Source of the DNA: Deinococcus rhizophilus
Lineage (GTDB): Bacteria > Deinococcota > Deinococci > Deinococcales > Deinococcaceae
Assembly: GCF_030271215.1 (NCBI RefSeq)
Contig: NZ_JASNGB010000013.1
Location: 6,375 to 35,614, forward strand
DNA length: 29,240 nt
Direction of reading: 5' to 3'
A program made the translations under genes and the position numbers. The notes beneath the pieces are model-generated. The model did not search any database. It saw only the letters and a program-made list of their open reading frames with translations, and was not told the origin of the DNA. Shown here one piece after another: positions 21,911 to 29,240 of the stretch (position 1 is the first letter of the stretch; every line of letters starts with the position of its first letter).

Positions 21911-23269
21911 CTACGCCCCGCCCACCGCCAGCCCCGCCACGCGCACGGCGGGAGCACTGACCCCATACATGGTGTCTTCCAGCTCGCTGCCCACGGCCTC
22001 AATCCCTGCGAGCAGGTCGAGGATGTTGCCCGCCACCGTGAACACCTCCAGCGGGTGCGCGACCTCGCCACCCTCCAGCCAGAAGCCCTCGGCCTGAAGG
22101 GAAAAGTCCCCGGTGATGGGATTGGCGCCCGCGTGACCGCCCGCCACGCCGGTCAGCCGCACCCCGGTCAGGCCGGAGGCGAGGGCCGCCGCATCTGCCC
22201 CGCCCGGCGACAGGATCAGGTTGCTGGGCGAGATGCCCACCGTGCCCTGAATCCCCTGCCGGGCGGCGTGCCCGGTGCTCTGCGTCCCTGCGCGGGCGGC
22301 GGTCTGCGCGTTGTGCAGAAAGGCGGTCAGCCGTCCGCCCTCTATCAGCGTCAGCGGTGTGCTGGGGCACCCCTCCGCGTCGAAGGCCCGCGAGTTCAGC
22401 CCGCGCGGCAGGGTGGCGTCGTCCACCAGCGTGACCAGGGGAGAGGCGACCCCCTCGCCCAGCCGCCCGGCGAGCGGGCTCTTGCCCTCCTCGACCATCT
22501 TGCCGCTGAACATGCCGGAGTACAGGGCCAGCAGCTCGGCCAGGCACTCGCCCGTCACGATCACCGGGAAGGTGCCGCTGGGGGCAGGCTTGGCGCCCAG
22601 CAGCTCGGTCGCCTTTTCGACGGCCGAGATCGCCGTGCGCGTGGGGTCGAGCTCGGTGAACTCGCGGGTGAACTGCCAGTCGCGGCCCATCTTGTTCTGG
22701 CCGTTCTCGCTGACCAGCGGCGCGATCATCTGCATCGCGTAAAGCTGGCGGTCCTCGCGCTCCAGCCCCTCGGTGTTGGCGACCGTGCCGTACACGTCCC
22801 CGTCCTGATAGCCGCCGTAGGGCACGCTGGTGACGCGGGGATCGGCGTCGCGAGCGGCGCGTTCGAGGTCCAGCGCCACCGTGACCTTCTGCTCCACCGT
22901 GACCCCGCTGAGGCCCTCGCCGTAGAGGTCGAGCGCGGGAGGCGGCGGCCAGTTCTGGAGGCCCGCGCCCGGCTCCGGCGCGACGAGTTCGGCGTTTTCC
23001 ACCGCCATGTCGAGCGCCCGGTCCAGCGCGGGCCGCGACAGGTTCTCGCTGAACGAGTGCCCCCACGCCCCGCGCACCACCGCCCGCAGCGCCACCCCCT
23101 GCCGCGCCGAGAGCTTGAACTCGCTCACGTCGCCGTCAAAGGCCCGGATGCTCGTCGCGTCCGTGCGTTGCCCGTACACCTCCAGCGTCACGCCGCGCTC
23201 GCGGGCGCGGTCCAGCAGGTAGGCGCGGGCTTCGGGGAGGGTGAGTTGCTGTTCGCTCGTTGCGGTCAT
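21911..23269 (-). CDS. tldE: TldE/PmbA-type subunit of the TldD/E protease
   Basis: A 452-residue member of the PmbA/TldD family and partner of the upstream TldD. TldD and TldE form a heterodimeric zinc protease that trims unfolded peptides (for example microcin B17 leader in Escherichia coli). This subunit lacks an HExxxH motif, as expected for the non-catalytic partner. Family segments include the N-terminal ISRAFDGDVSEFKLSARQGV-like region (residues about 38-60 in SIRAFDGDVSEF), GISPSNLILSPG and NPITGDFSLQAEGFWLEGG. The ATG at 23269 overlaps the tldD stop (ATGA), so the two are made together. The protein lines up with the family from its first residues. Confidence 0.92.
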   Translation of the reverse strand: MTATSEQQLTLPEARAYLLDRARERGVTLEVYGQRTDATSIRAFDGDVSEFKLSARQGVALRAVVRGAWGHSFSENLSRPALDRALDMAVENAELVAPEPGAGLQNWPPPPALDLYGEGLSGVTVEQKVTVALDLERAARDADPRVTSVPYGGYQDGDVYGTVANTEGLEREDRQLYAMQMIAPLVSENGQNKMGRDWQFTREFTELDPTRTAISAVEKATELLGAKPAPSGTFPVIVTGECLAELLALYSGMFSGKMVEEGKSPLAGRLGEGVASPLVTLVDDATLPRGLNSRAFDAEGCPSTPLTLIEGGRLTAFLHNAQTAARAGTQSTGHAARQGIQGTVGISPSNLILSPGGADAAALASGLTGVRLTGVAGGHAGANPITGDFSLQAEGFWLEGGEVAHPLEVFTVAGNILDLLAGIEAVGSELEDTMYGVSAPAVRVAGLAVGGA

Positions 23270-24660
23270 GCGCGGCCTCCCACTGTGATTTCGGAAATCA
23301 GAATGTGCGGCTGCCCCACGTCGGTGGGCAGCGAGCCGGAGATGCTGCCGCACATGCCCTGGCCCAGCGCGAGGTCGCCCGCCACGCCCACGATGTTGCG
23401 GAGGTCCTGCGCCCCGTTGCCGACCAGGGACGCGCCCTTGAGCGGCTCGGCGATCTCGCCGTCCCGGATCATGTAGGCCTCGTTCACCGCGAAGTTGTAG
23501 TCCCCGGTGCCGGGCGTCACGCTGCCGCCGCCCATCCGCCGGGCGTAGATGCCGTGTGAGACGCCCGCAATCAGGCTCTCCGGAGTTTCCTGCCCGTTGT
23601 CGATAAAGGTCGAGCGCATCCGGCTGGCCGGGGCGAAGGTGTAGTTCTGCCGCCGCCCGCTACCCGTGCGGGCATAGCCCGTCTTCATGCTGCCCACCCG
23701 GTCCACCATGAAGGACTTCAGGACGCCCCCTTCGATCAGGACCGTCCGCTCGCCCCGCATCCCCTCGTCGTCCACGGTGACCATGCCCCACGAACCGGGA
23801 ATGGTGCCGTCGTCGATGGCGGACACCGACTCGTGGGCGATGCGCTCGCCCAGCTTGTCCGCGAAGACGCTGGCGTTCTTCTCCACCGCCGTCGTCTCCA
23901 GGATGTGCCCGCAGGCCTCGTGGAAAATCACGCCGCCGAACTCGTTGCCGATCACGACGGGCAGCTTCCCGGCGGGAGCGTACCCGGCCCGCAGCATGGC
24001 GTTGGCGATGCGGGCGGCCTCCGCGCCGATGGATTCGGGGGCCACGTCGTCGAAGAACTCCAGCCCCTGCCCGGCGCCGGGGCCGTAGAACCCGGTCTGG
24101 CGCAGGGTGCCGTCCTGCGCGATGGCCGTGACGCTCAGGCGGGTCCAGACCCGCTCGTCTTCCGCCCACAGCCCTTCCGAGTTGGCGACCAGAATCCGCT
24201 GCACCCGGTCGAGGTAGTTCACGTCCACCGTCTTCACGTCGCCCACGCCCGCCGCGCCGCCGTGCGCCCGGCGCATCAGCGCGAGCTTGTCGCGGCCCGC
24301 CGCCTGGAGGGGATGCTGCCGCGCGACGTACAGCGGCTGGGCGTCCACTCGCCGGAAATCCAGGCCACCCGCGCCCGTCCGGTCGGTTTCTCCCGCCGCG
24401 CCGCGGGCCCGCGCCACCTGCCCGGCGAGGTCACGCAGTCCCGCCGGGGTCACGTCGTTCGTGTAGGCGTACACCACCCGCGTGCCGTACAGCAGCCGCA
24501 GCCCGGCTCCGAACAGGTTGCCACCGCCCGCGTCCTTCACCTCCCCCTGGTGCAGCCGCAGGGTGGTGTTCACGCTGTCTTCCACAAAGAGTTCCGAGAA
24601 GTCCGCCCCACCCGCGCGGGCGAGGGTCAGCACTTCGGCGACAAGGGCCTGATCGAGCAT
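23266..24660 (-). CDS. tldD: TldD zinc metalloprotease, catalytic subunit
   Basis: A 464-residue catalytic half of the TldD/TldE protease. The zinc motif HEACGH gives His247, Glu248 and His252; Cys437 in GMCGSISG is the likely third metal ligand. Other family stretches are NEFGGVIFHEACGH, SWGMVTVDDEGMRGE and the GGGSVTPGTGDYNF loop. AGGAGA sits 5 bases before the ATG. No RiPP or microcin genes are nearby, so the substrate is unknown; a general peptide-clearing role is most likely. Confidence 0.95.
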   Translation of the reverse strand: MLDQALVAEVLTLARAGGADFSELFVEDSVNTTLRLHQGEVKDAGGGNLFGAGLRLLYGTRVVYAYTNDVTPAGLRDLAGQVARARGAAGETDRTGAGGLDFRRVDAQPLYVARQHPLQAAGRDKLALMRRAHGGAAGVGDVKTVDVNYLDRVQRILVANSEGLWAEDERVWTRLSVTAIAQDGTLRQTGFYGPGAGQGLEFFDDVAPESIGAEAARIANAMLRAGYAPAGKLPVVIGNEFGGVIFHEACGHILETTAVEKNASVFADKLGERIAHESVSAIDDGTIPGSWGMVTVDDEGMRGERTVLIEGGVLKSFMVDRVGSMKTGYARTGSGRRQNYTFAPASRMRSTFIDNGQETPESLIAGVSHGIYARRMGGGSVTPGTGDYNFAVNEAYMIRDGEIAEPLKGASLVGNGAQDLRNIVGVAGDLALGQGMCGSISGSLPTDVGQPHILISEITVGGRA

Positions 24661-24754
24661 GGGGTCTCCTGGGGCCGTCCGCGTGGGGAGGGCCGGAATA
24701 GGGGTGAGGGTTGCGCCCCCACTATGCCCCGCCCGGCGGGGAAGGGGCGGCCGC

Positions 24755-25306
24755 TTAGGCCATTTCTGCTAGCCGCGCCCGCACCTCCGGCCACTCCGCC
24801 CGGATCACCGAATACATCACCGTGTCGCGCATGGTCCCGTCGGGCCGCCGCAGGTGCGAGCGCAGGACGCCCTCGCGCACGGCGCCCAGCCCCTCGATGG
24901 CCCGCTGGGAGCGCAGGTTGAGGATGTCGGTCTTGAGCAGCACGCGCTCCATGCCCATCTCCCCAAAGGCGTGCGCGAGCAGCAAGAGCTTCATCCGGCG
25001 GTTGATGCCCGTGCCGTGCCAGCGCGGGTGCAGCCAGGTCCAGCCGATTTCCAGTCCTGCGTGAGCCGTGCGAATGTCCCCGTAGCGGGTGCTGCCCGCC
25101 ACCTCGCCGCCCACCTCCACCACGAAGGGCAGGGCGTCGGGGGCGGCCAGCGCCGCCGCGTAGTAGGCGGGACTGGACGGGGGCGATCCCATCAGCCGCA
25201 ATTCCTGGGCGCAGGACTCGGCCAGGGCACACAGCGCGGGAAGGTCCCCTCCCGTCAGGGGCCGCAGGGTCAGGTCGCCGTCCCGCAGGGTCACGTCGTG
25301 GTGCAT
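24755..25306 (-). CDS. GNAT-family N-acetyltransferase (RimJ/RimL-like)
   Basis: A 183-residue acetyltransferase. The pattern fits the RimJ/RimL branch: LTLRPLTGGDLPAL at the start, IGWTWLHPRWHGTGINRRMK containing the pantetheine-binding region (HGTGIN in place of the usual GxGxG/A), and ERVLLKTDILNLRSQRAIEGLG, followed by GVLRSHLRRPDGTMRDTVMYSV. Members acetylate protein N-termini or small amines; the acceptor is unknown. The ATG at 25306 is preceded by CACACT 6 bases upstream, one base off the leaderless consensus. A GC hairpin (24727-24741) lies past the stop. Confidence 0.9.
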   Translation of the reverse strand: MHHDVTLRDGDLTLRPLTGGDLPALCALAESCAQELRLMGSPPSSPAYYAAALAAPDALPFVVEVGGEVAGSTRYGDIRTAHAGLEIGWTWLHPRWHGTGINRRMKLLLLAHAFGEMGMERVLLKTDILNLRSQRAIEGLGAVREGVLRSHLRRPDGTMRDTVMYSVIRAEWPEVRARLAEMA

Positions 25307-25362
25307 GGAGGCAGTGTGACAGGGCCAACCGGTGCAGCATGTGCAGAACGCTCCCGCCGCGC

Positions 25363-25368
25363 TACGCT
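25363..25368 (+). promoter_or_regulatory. -10 box (TACGCT), leaderless GTG start
   Basis: TACGCT, then GGGGGC, then the GTG at 25375. It supports this GTG over the ATG at 25339. Confidence 0.5.
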
Positions 25369-25374
25369 GGGGGC

Positions 25375-25653
25375 GTGAACGACGGGCCGGAACGCTGGAC
25401 GGTGGACGCCATCGAGGACAGTCCGCAGGGACGCCTCGCGCGGGTGGAACGGGAAGGCGGCCTGACCTTCGACGTGCCGCTGCACGCGCTGCCCGCCGGG
25501 GTGCGCGAGGGGGACCTGCTCGCGGTGGTCGAGGGGCCGGACGGGGTGACCCTCCACCTTCTGCCCGACGAAACGGCCGCCCGCCGCCGCGCCGCCCAGC
25601 GCCGTCTGGAGGCCCTGAACACCGGAGATGGGGAAGAGGAGATCAGCCTGTGA
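25375..25653 (+). CDS. DUF3006-family protein
   Basis: A 92-residue protein beginning with a short beta-strand region: WTVDAIEDSPQGRLARVERE, then FDVPLHALPAGVREGDLLAV and VTLHLLPDE. This is the pattern of DUF3006, small domains with VP...LP and EGD motifs. They often sit beside or are fused to ComEC-like beta-lactamase-fold proteins, as here. The C-terminal third is an Arg/Ala helix. Its stop overlaps the start of the next gene (GTGA), so the pair is translated together. Biochemical role unknown. Confidence 0.85.
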   Translation: MNDGPERWTVDAIEDSPQGRLARVEREGGLTFDVPLHALPAGVREGDLLAVVEGPDGVTLHLLPDETAARRRAAQRRLEALNTGDGEEEISL

Positions 25654-26657
25654 GCGCCCGACAGAATCCGAAGGGGAAGGCGGCTCCTTCCCGCAAGCCT
25701 GCCGCGAAGGCGAAGAAGGCCCCCGCCCGCAAGCCCACCCCGAAAGGCGCCAGGGGCAAGCGCCGGGGCGGGCCGGGACCGTCCGACCTGCTGGGGCTGT
25801 TCGTGCTGCTGCTGACGGCGGGGCTGGCCGCCTGCGCGGGCAAGGAAGTGCTGAGCGGGGGCGGCGGGGACGGGCAGACCGAGACCCAGGCTCCCACCGG
25901 GCAGATGGTGATCCGTTTCCTCGACGTGGGGCAGGGCGACGCGATCCTGGTCCGCAGTCCCGAGGGCAAGACCATGCTCTACGACGGGGGCCGCAGCGCC
26001 GAGCGGATGCGGGCGCATCTGGAGACCTACGGCGTGGACCGGATCGACCTGATGGTCGCCAGCCACGCCGACGCCGACCACATCGCCGGGCTGGTTCCGG
26101 CGGTGCAGCGGGCAGGGCCGACCGTCTTCATCAACAACGGGATCGCGGGCACGACCCAGACCTGGGACCGCCTCGTCACGGCGCTGGAGGAGGCCGGGAC
26201 CACCTTCCAGAAGGCCAACAAACAGGTCGTGAACCTCGGCAGCGTGAAGGTGCGCGTCATCGCCCCGCCCCCCGGCATGGGCGACGACCAGAACGAGAAC
26301 AGCGTGGGCGTGCGGATCGAGTTCGGAGAGTTCCGTGCCCTGCTGACCGGCGACAGCGAGAAGCGCGAGACCGAGGCGTGGCTGGAGCAGGGCCGGCCGG
26401 AGATCAAGGGTCCCTTTCAGCTGTACAAGAGCATCCACCACGGGGCCGCCAATGGCGACCACCCAGCCTGGCTCGCCACCGTGCGGCCCGAGAACGTGGT
26501 CATCGGCGTGGGCGAGAACAGCTACGGCCATCCTACCGAGACGGCGCTGAACCTCTACCGTGAGACCGGGACCCGCGTCTACCGCACCGACCGCCAGGGC
26601 ACGGTGACCTTCACGGCGAACGCGGACGGCACCTACACGGCGACGACCGACCGCTGA
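25650..26657 (+). CDS. ComEC/Rec2-like metallo-beta-lactamase-fold protein with basic N-tail
   Basis: A 335-residue protein. Residues 1-45 are low-complexity Lys, Arg, Ala and Pro, followed by a membrane helix or lipoprotein-like segment (about 47-65, LFVLLLTAGLAACAG). The rest is a metallo-hydrolase domain of the type found at the C-terminus of ComEC: FLDVGQGDAIL, the metal motif His139-x-Asp141-x-Asp143-His144 (SHADADHIAG), the LTGD segment and SIHHGAANGDH. In competence proteins such domains are thought to degrade or process DNA; here the domain stands alone and may face outside the cell. The long basic tail would lie in the cytoplasm and could bind nucleic acid (inference). GAGGAG lies about 10 bases before the GTG. 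Confidence 0.88.
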   Translation: MSARQNPKGKAAPSRKPAAKAKKAPARKPTPKGARGKRRGGPGPSDLLGLFVLLLTAGLAACAGKEVLSGGGGDGQTETQAPTGQMVIRFLDVGQGDAILVRSPEGKTMLYDGGRSAERMRAHLETYGVDRIDLMVASHADADHIAGLVPAVQRAGPTVFINNGIAGTTQTWDRLVTALEEAGTTFQKANKQVVNLGSVKVRVIAPPPGMGDDQNENSVGVRIEFGEFRALLTGDSEKRETEAWLEQGRPEIKGPFQLYKSIHHGAANGDHPAWLATVRPENVVIGVGENSYGHPTETALNLYRETGTRVYRTDRQGTVTFTANADGTYTATTDR

Positions 26658-26658
26658 T

Positions 26659-27126
26659 CTAGCCTGCGGTTTCCCCCTCCACCACCGTCAGCCGCACGCC
26701 CGCCGATTCCCCCAGGGCGCGGCTGTAGGGGCACAGGGCCCTGGCCTCCTGCACCATGCGCCCGGCCTCCTCGCGGCTCAGGCCGGGCAGTGAAATCTGC
26801 AACTCCACGTCGAGGTGGTAGCTGGGGTCCGAGTCGTCCTCGCGGCGCAGGCCCACCACCCCGGTCACCTGCGAGGTGCCGAAGCTGATCCCGTCGCGCC
26901 GGGCGACCATGCCGACAGCGCTCTGAAAGGACGCGGCGTAGGCGGCGGCAAACAGTTGCTCGGGGTTGGTGCCCACGCCGCCGTCGCCGCCGATCTCCTG
27001 CGGCACGCTGAACTTGACGCCGAGGTGGTGGTCGGGCGTCTCGATGTAGCCGCCCCGCCCGCCGTGTGCGGTGGCCTCGCTGCGCGTGAGGACCCTGCCG
27101 CCCGCCTGCCCGCCTTGCTGTGTCAT
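26659..27126 (-). CDS. Ohr/OsmC-family protein with Ser in place of peroxidatic Cys
   Basis: A 155-residue protein of the organic hydroperoxide resistance (Ohr) type, with GGRGGYIETPD, GGDGGVGTNPEQLFAAAY and RALCPYSRALGES. Active-site Arg24 and Glu56 and the resolving Cys132 are present. At the peroxidatic position, where Ohr has AACF, this protein reads AASF: the codon at Ser66 is TCC where TGC is expected. Without that thiol the usual thiol-peroxidase chemistry should fail. The fold otherwise looks intact, so it may be a binding protein, use another nucleophile, or carry a one-base change. The ATG at 27126 is chosen because TAGCGT lies 7 bases upstream. It abuts the ComEC-like gene tail to tail (1-base gap). 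Confidence 0.85.
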   Translation of the reverse strand: MTQQGGQAGGRVLTRSEATAHGGRGGYIETPDHHLGVKFSVPQEIGGDGGVGTNPEQLFAAAYAASFQSAVGMVARRDGISFGTSQVTGVVGLRREDDSDPSYHLDVELQISLPGLSREEAGRMVQEARALCPYSRALGESAGVRLTVVEGETAG

Positions 27127-27133
27127 GCCGCCC

Positions 27134-27139
27134 ACGCTA
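27134..27139 (-). promoter_or_regulatory. -10 box (TAGCGT), leaderless start of Ohr-like gene
   Basis: TAGCGT, then GGGCGGC, then the ATG at 27126. It rules against the GTG at 27135, which lies inside the box. Confidence 0.45.
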
Positions 27140-27215
27140 GGGGGCCCGCGCCGCCGCCGACGGTGGGCAGGCTGACCGTGTGAAGGGACGGTGGGGGAGG
27201 GCCGCCCCGATGCCC

Positions 27216-27221
27216 TACACT
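27216..27221 (+). promoter_or_regulatory. -10 box (TACACT) of small gidA gene
   Basis: TACACT, then GCCTCCCG (8 bases), then the ATG at 27230. It is divergent from the Ohr-like promoter 77 bases away. Confidence 0.45.
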
Positions 27222-27229
27222 GCCTCCCG

Positions 27230-27972
<743 letters not shown>

Positions 27973-27976
<4 letters not shown>

Positions 27977-28983
27977 TCTTCCGCCTCCCGGACTTTCACT
28001 TTCCCGACGCGCCCGCCCGGCTCTACCCCCACACGCCGGAGCGCCCCTGGATTCTGGAGGTCGGCTTCGGGGACGGGCGCTTCTGGCCGCACTTCGCCGC
28101 GAGCTTTCCGGAGGCGCCCAACTACCTCGGGGTGGAGATCAGCGGCACGTCGCTGCTCAAGGCCGAGCGGCGGCTGCGGGCGGCGGGACTCTCCAATGCG
28201 GTGCTGACCCGCCTGCCCGCCACGCCCCTGATCCGCGAGGTGGTGCCGCCGGGAGCCCTGGGCGCCCTCGTGGTGAACTTTCCCGACCCCTGGCCCAAGG
28301 CGGGGCACGAGGAGCACCGCCTGCTGCGGGCACCCTTCTTCCGGCTGGCCGCGAGCCGCCTGAAGCCGGGCGGCGCCGTGCTGCTGACCACCGACCACGA
28401 GGAATATTTCGAGTTCGCCTGCCGCGAGGCCGAGGCCAGCGGCGTGATGGCCGTCCACCTCACCGACGCCCCGCCGCCCGCCGCGCTGGAAACCAAGTAC
28501 GCCCTGAAGTGGCGTGACCTGGGCCTGGCCCCCCGGCACGCCCGCTTCGTGCCGACGGTTCCGGCCTCTGCCCTGGCGGACGAGTTCCCCGTCACCGCCG
28601 CCCGCTTTCCCGACTCCGAGGAGGCCCCTGCCGTGCCCCACGCGATCCTGACCCTGCCCGCCGACTTCGCCCCCACCGCGTTCGCCAAGCACACCGCCCG
28701 GGGGGGCGTCACCCGCGAGACCCCCGGCGGCTGGACCGCCGTCCTGCTCGACCTCTACGCCAGTCTCGGCAAGGACGGCTGGGTGGCCCTCGCGCACGTC
28801 GTGGAGGGCGAACTGACCCAGGAGGTCCTGATCGGCGTCACCGCACGGGAAGACGGTTCGCACCTCGTCCGGCTCTCGCGCTTCGGCGGCCCGGTGGTCA
28901 CGCCCGGCGTCAAGGCGGCGGTCGGCGTGTTGACCGGCTGGCTGGAAGGGCAGGGGGCGCGGGTCACCCACCGGGGGTACTGA
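27973..28983 (+). CDS. trmB: tRNA (guanine-N7)-methyltransferase, long form
   Basis: Methylates guanine 46 of the tRNA variable loop with S-adenosylmethionine. The 336-residue protein has the AdoMet motif ILEVGFGDGRF (27-37), GVEISG and the TrmB hallmark NFPDPWPKAGHEEHRL (from Asn102), followed by LTTDHEEYFEF. Typical TrmB proteins have 210-240 residues; here an extra C-terminal domain (about 205-336) contains TLPADFAPTAFAKHTARGGV and a beta-rich region. Deinococcus and Thermus TrmB share this extended form. It is translationally coupled to the small gidA gene. The last 20 bases overlap the tail of the opposite-strand SCP2 gene. Confidence 0.93.
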
Positions 28984-29240
28984 CCGGCCCGGCCCTGCTC
29001 GCCTCTTCCTCCTTCAGCGCCGCCCGGTACGCCGCCTGCATCACCCGCATGCCGGGCGCCAGCGCGAGCGCGAGGGGAACCGGCCCCTGCATCGTCATCT
29101 GGCCCGACAGGACGGCGGCAGCCGGGTTGAGTTCGCCCAGCCACAGCGCGTGGGCTGTCCCGGCACTCAGGCGGAAGGTGAGGTCGCTGGGCGCCTGCCG
29201 GGCCGCCTCGCCCGCCGTGACGACCGCCCGCTGCCCGTCC
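28964..29240 (-). CDS. SCP2 sterol-carrier-type domain protein, C-terminal part (partial)
   Basis: The frame enters from the right edge; the first complete codon is at 29239-29237, giving 91 residues before the stop at 28964. The sequence DLTFRLSAGTAHALWLGE, then LNPAAAVLSGQMTMQGPV and PLALALAPGMRVMQAA, fits the second half of an SCP2 domain, which forms a hydrophobic ligand pocket. The C-terminal tail (KEEEASRAGPVSTPGG) runs 20 bases into the end of trmB on the other strand. Ligand and start are unknown. Confidence 0.72.
   Translation of the reverse strand, partial: DGQRAVVTAGEAARQAPSDLTFRLSAGTAHALWLGELNPAAAVLSGQMTMQGPVPLALALAPGMRVMQAAYRAALKEEEASRAGPVSTPGG

Noticed and set aside
24727..24741. 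Terminator past the GNAT gene
   Set aside because: CCCCGC/GCGGGG can form a stem, but there is no T-run on the minus strand; too weak to call.

Overview
The window is a stretch of ordinary chromosome from a high-GC bacterium, almost certainly Deinococcus (phylum Deinococcota). The evidence is the very high GC with GC-rich third positions, a class II ribonucleotide reductase carrying an intein, futalosine-pathway menaquinone genes, the small form of GidA next to a long TrmB, and many genes with a TANNNT box 5-8 bases before the start codon (the leaderless-mRNA signature typical of Deinococcus). I see no insertion sequence, prophage, CRISPR array or plasmid backbone. The only clearly foreign DNA is the AT-richer intein inside nrdJ.

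Layout. 1-471 (-): start of a secreted M28-type aminopeptidase. 604-679 (-): tRNA-Trp. 759-980 (-): tiny membrane protein. 1200-3843 (+): a compact run of nth (endonuclease III), an MFS transporter and a coiled-coil zinc-ribbon protein. 4063-7605 (+): nrdJ with a 165-residue mini-intein at the thiyl-radical cysteine, preceded by a structured leader. 7669-8148 (-): exported protein of unknown role. 8234-8710 (+): GreA-family protein with an altered acidic tip. 8718-11615 (-): three lipoproteins (a PQQ-type sugar dehydrogenase, a subtilisin-like protease and a very short acidic lipoprotein). 11679-12047 (+): small membrane protein. 12086-13411 (-): der GTPase. 13412-13819: a gene-free stretch with palindromes and a plus-strand terminator. 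13820-15667 (-): ABC exporter. 15802-16671 (-): membrane-anchored cytochrome c. 16733-17113 (-): alkyltransferase-like DNA repair protein. 17168-18403 (-): CNT nucleoside transporter. 18468-21141 (-): a four-gene mqnE / SnoaL-like / membrane protein / mqnA operon. 21184-21840 (-): SMI1/KNR4 protein. 21911-24660 (-): the tldD-tldE protease pair. 24755-25306 (-): GNAT acetyltransferase. 25375-26657 (+): a DUF3006 protein and a ComEC-like metallo-beta-lactamase protein. 26659-27126 (-): an Ohr-like protein with Ser in place of the peroxidatic Cys. 27230-28983 (+): small GidA and trmB. 28964-29240 (-): end of an SCP2-domain protein.

Themes. Several genes concern DNA and nucleotide upkeep (nth, nrdJ, the alkyltransferase-like protein, the nucleoside transporter), redox and respiration (mqnA, mqnE, cytochrome c, sugar dehydrogenase, Ohr-like protein) and tRNA or ribosome function (der, trmB, small GidA, tRNA-Trp). 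They lie in many short transcription units, not in one pathway cluster.

No undescribed multi-gene system stands out. The best leads are the mini-intein whose +1 residue is the radical cysteine of the reductase, the Cys-to-Ser Ohr-like protein, the possible attenuator before nrdJ, and the two unknown genes inside the menaquinone operon.
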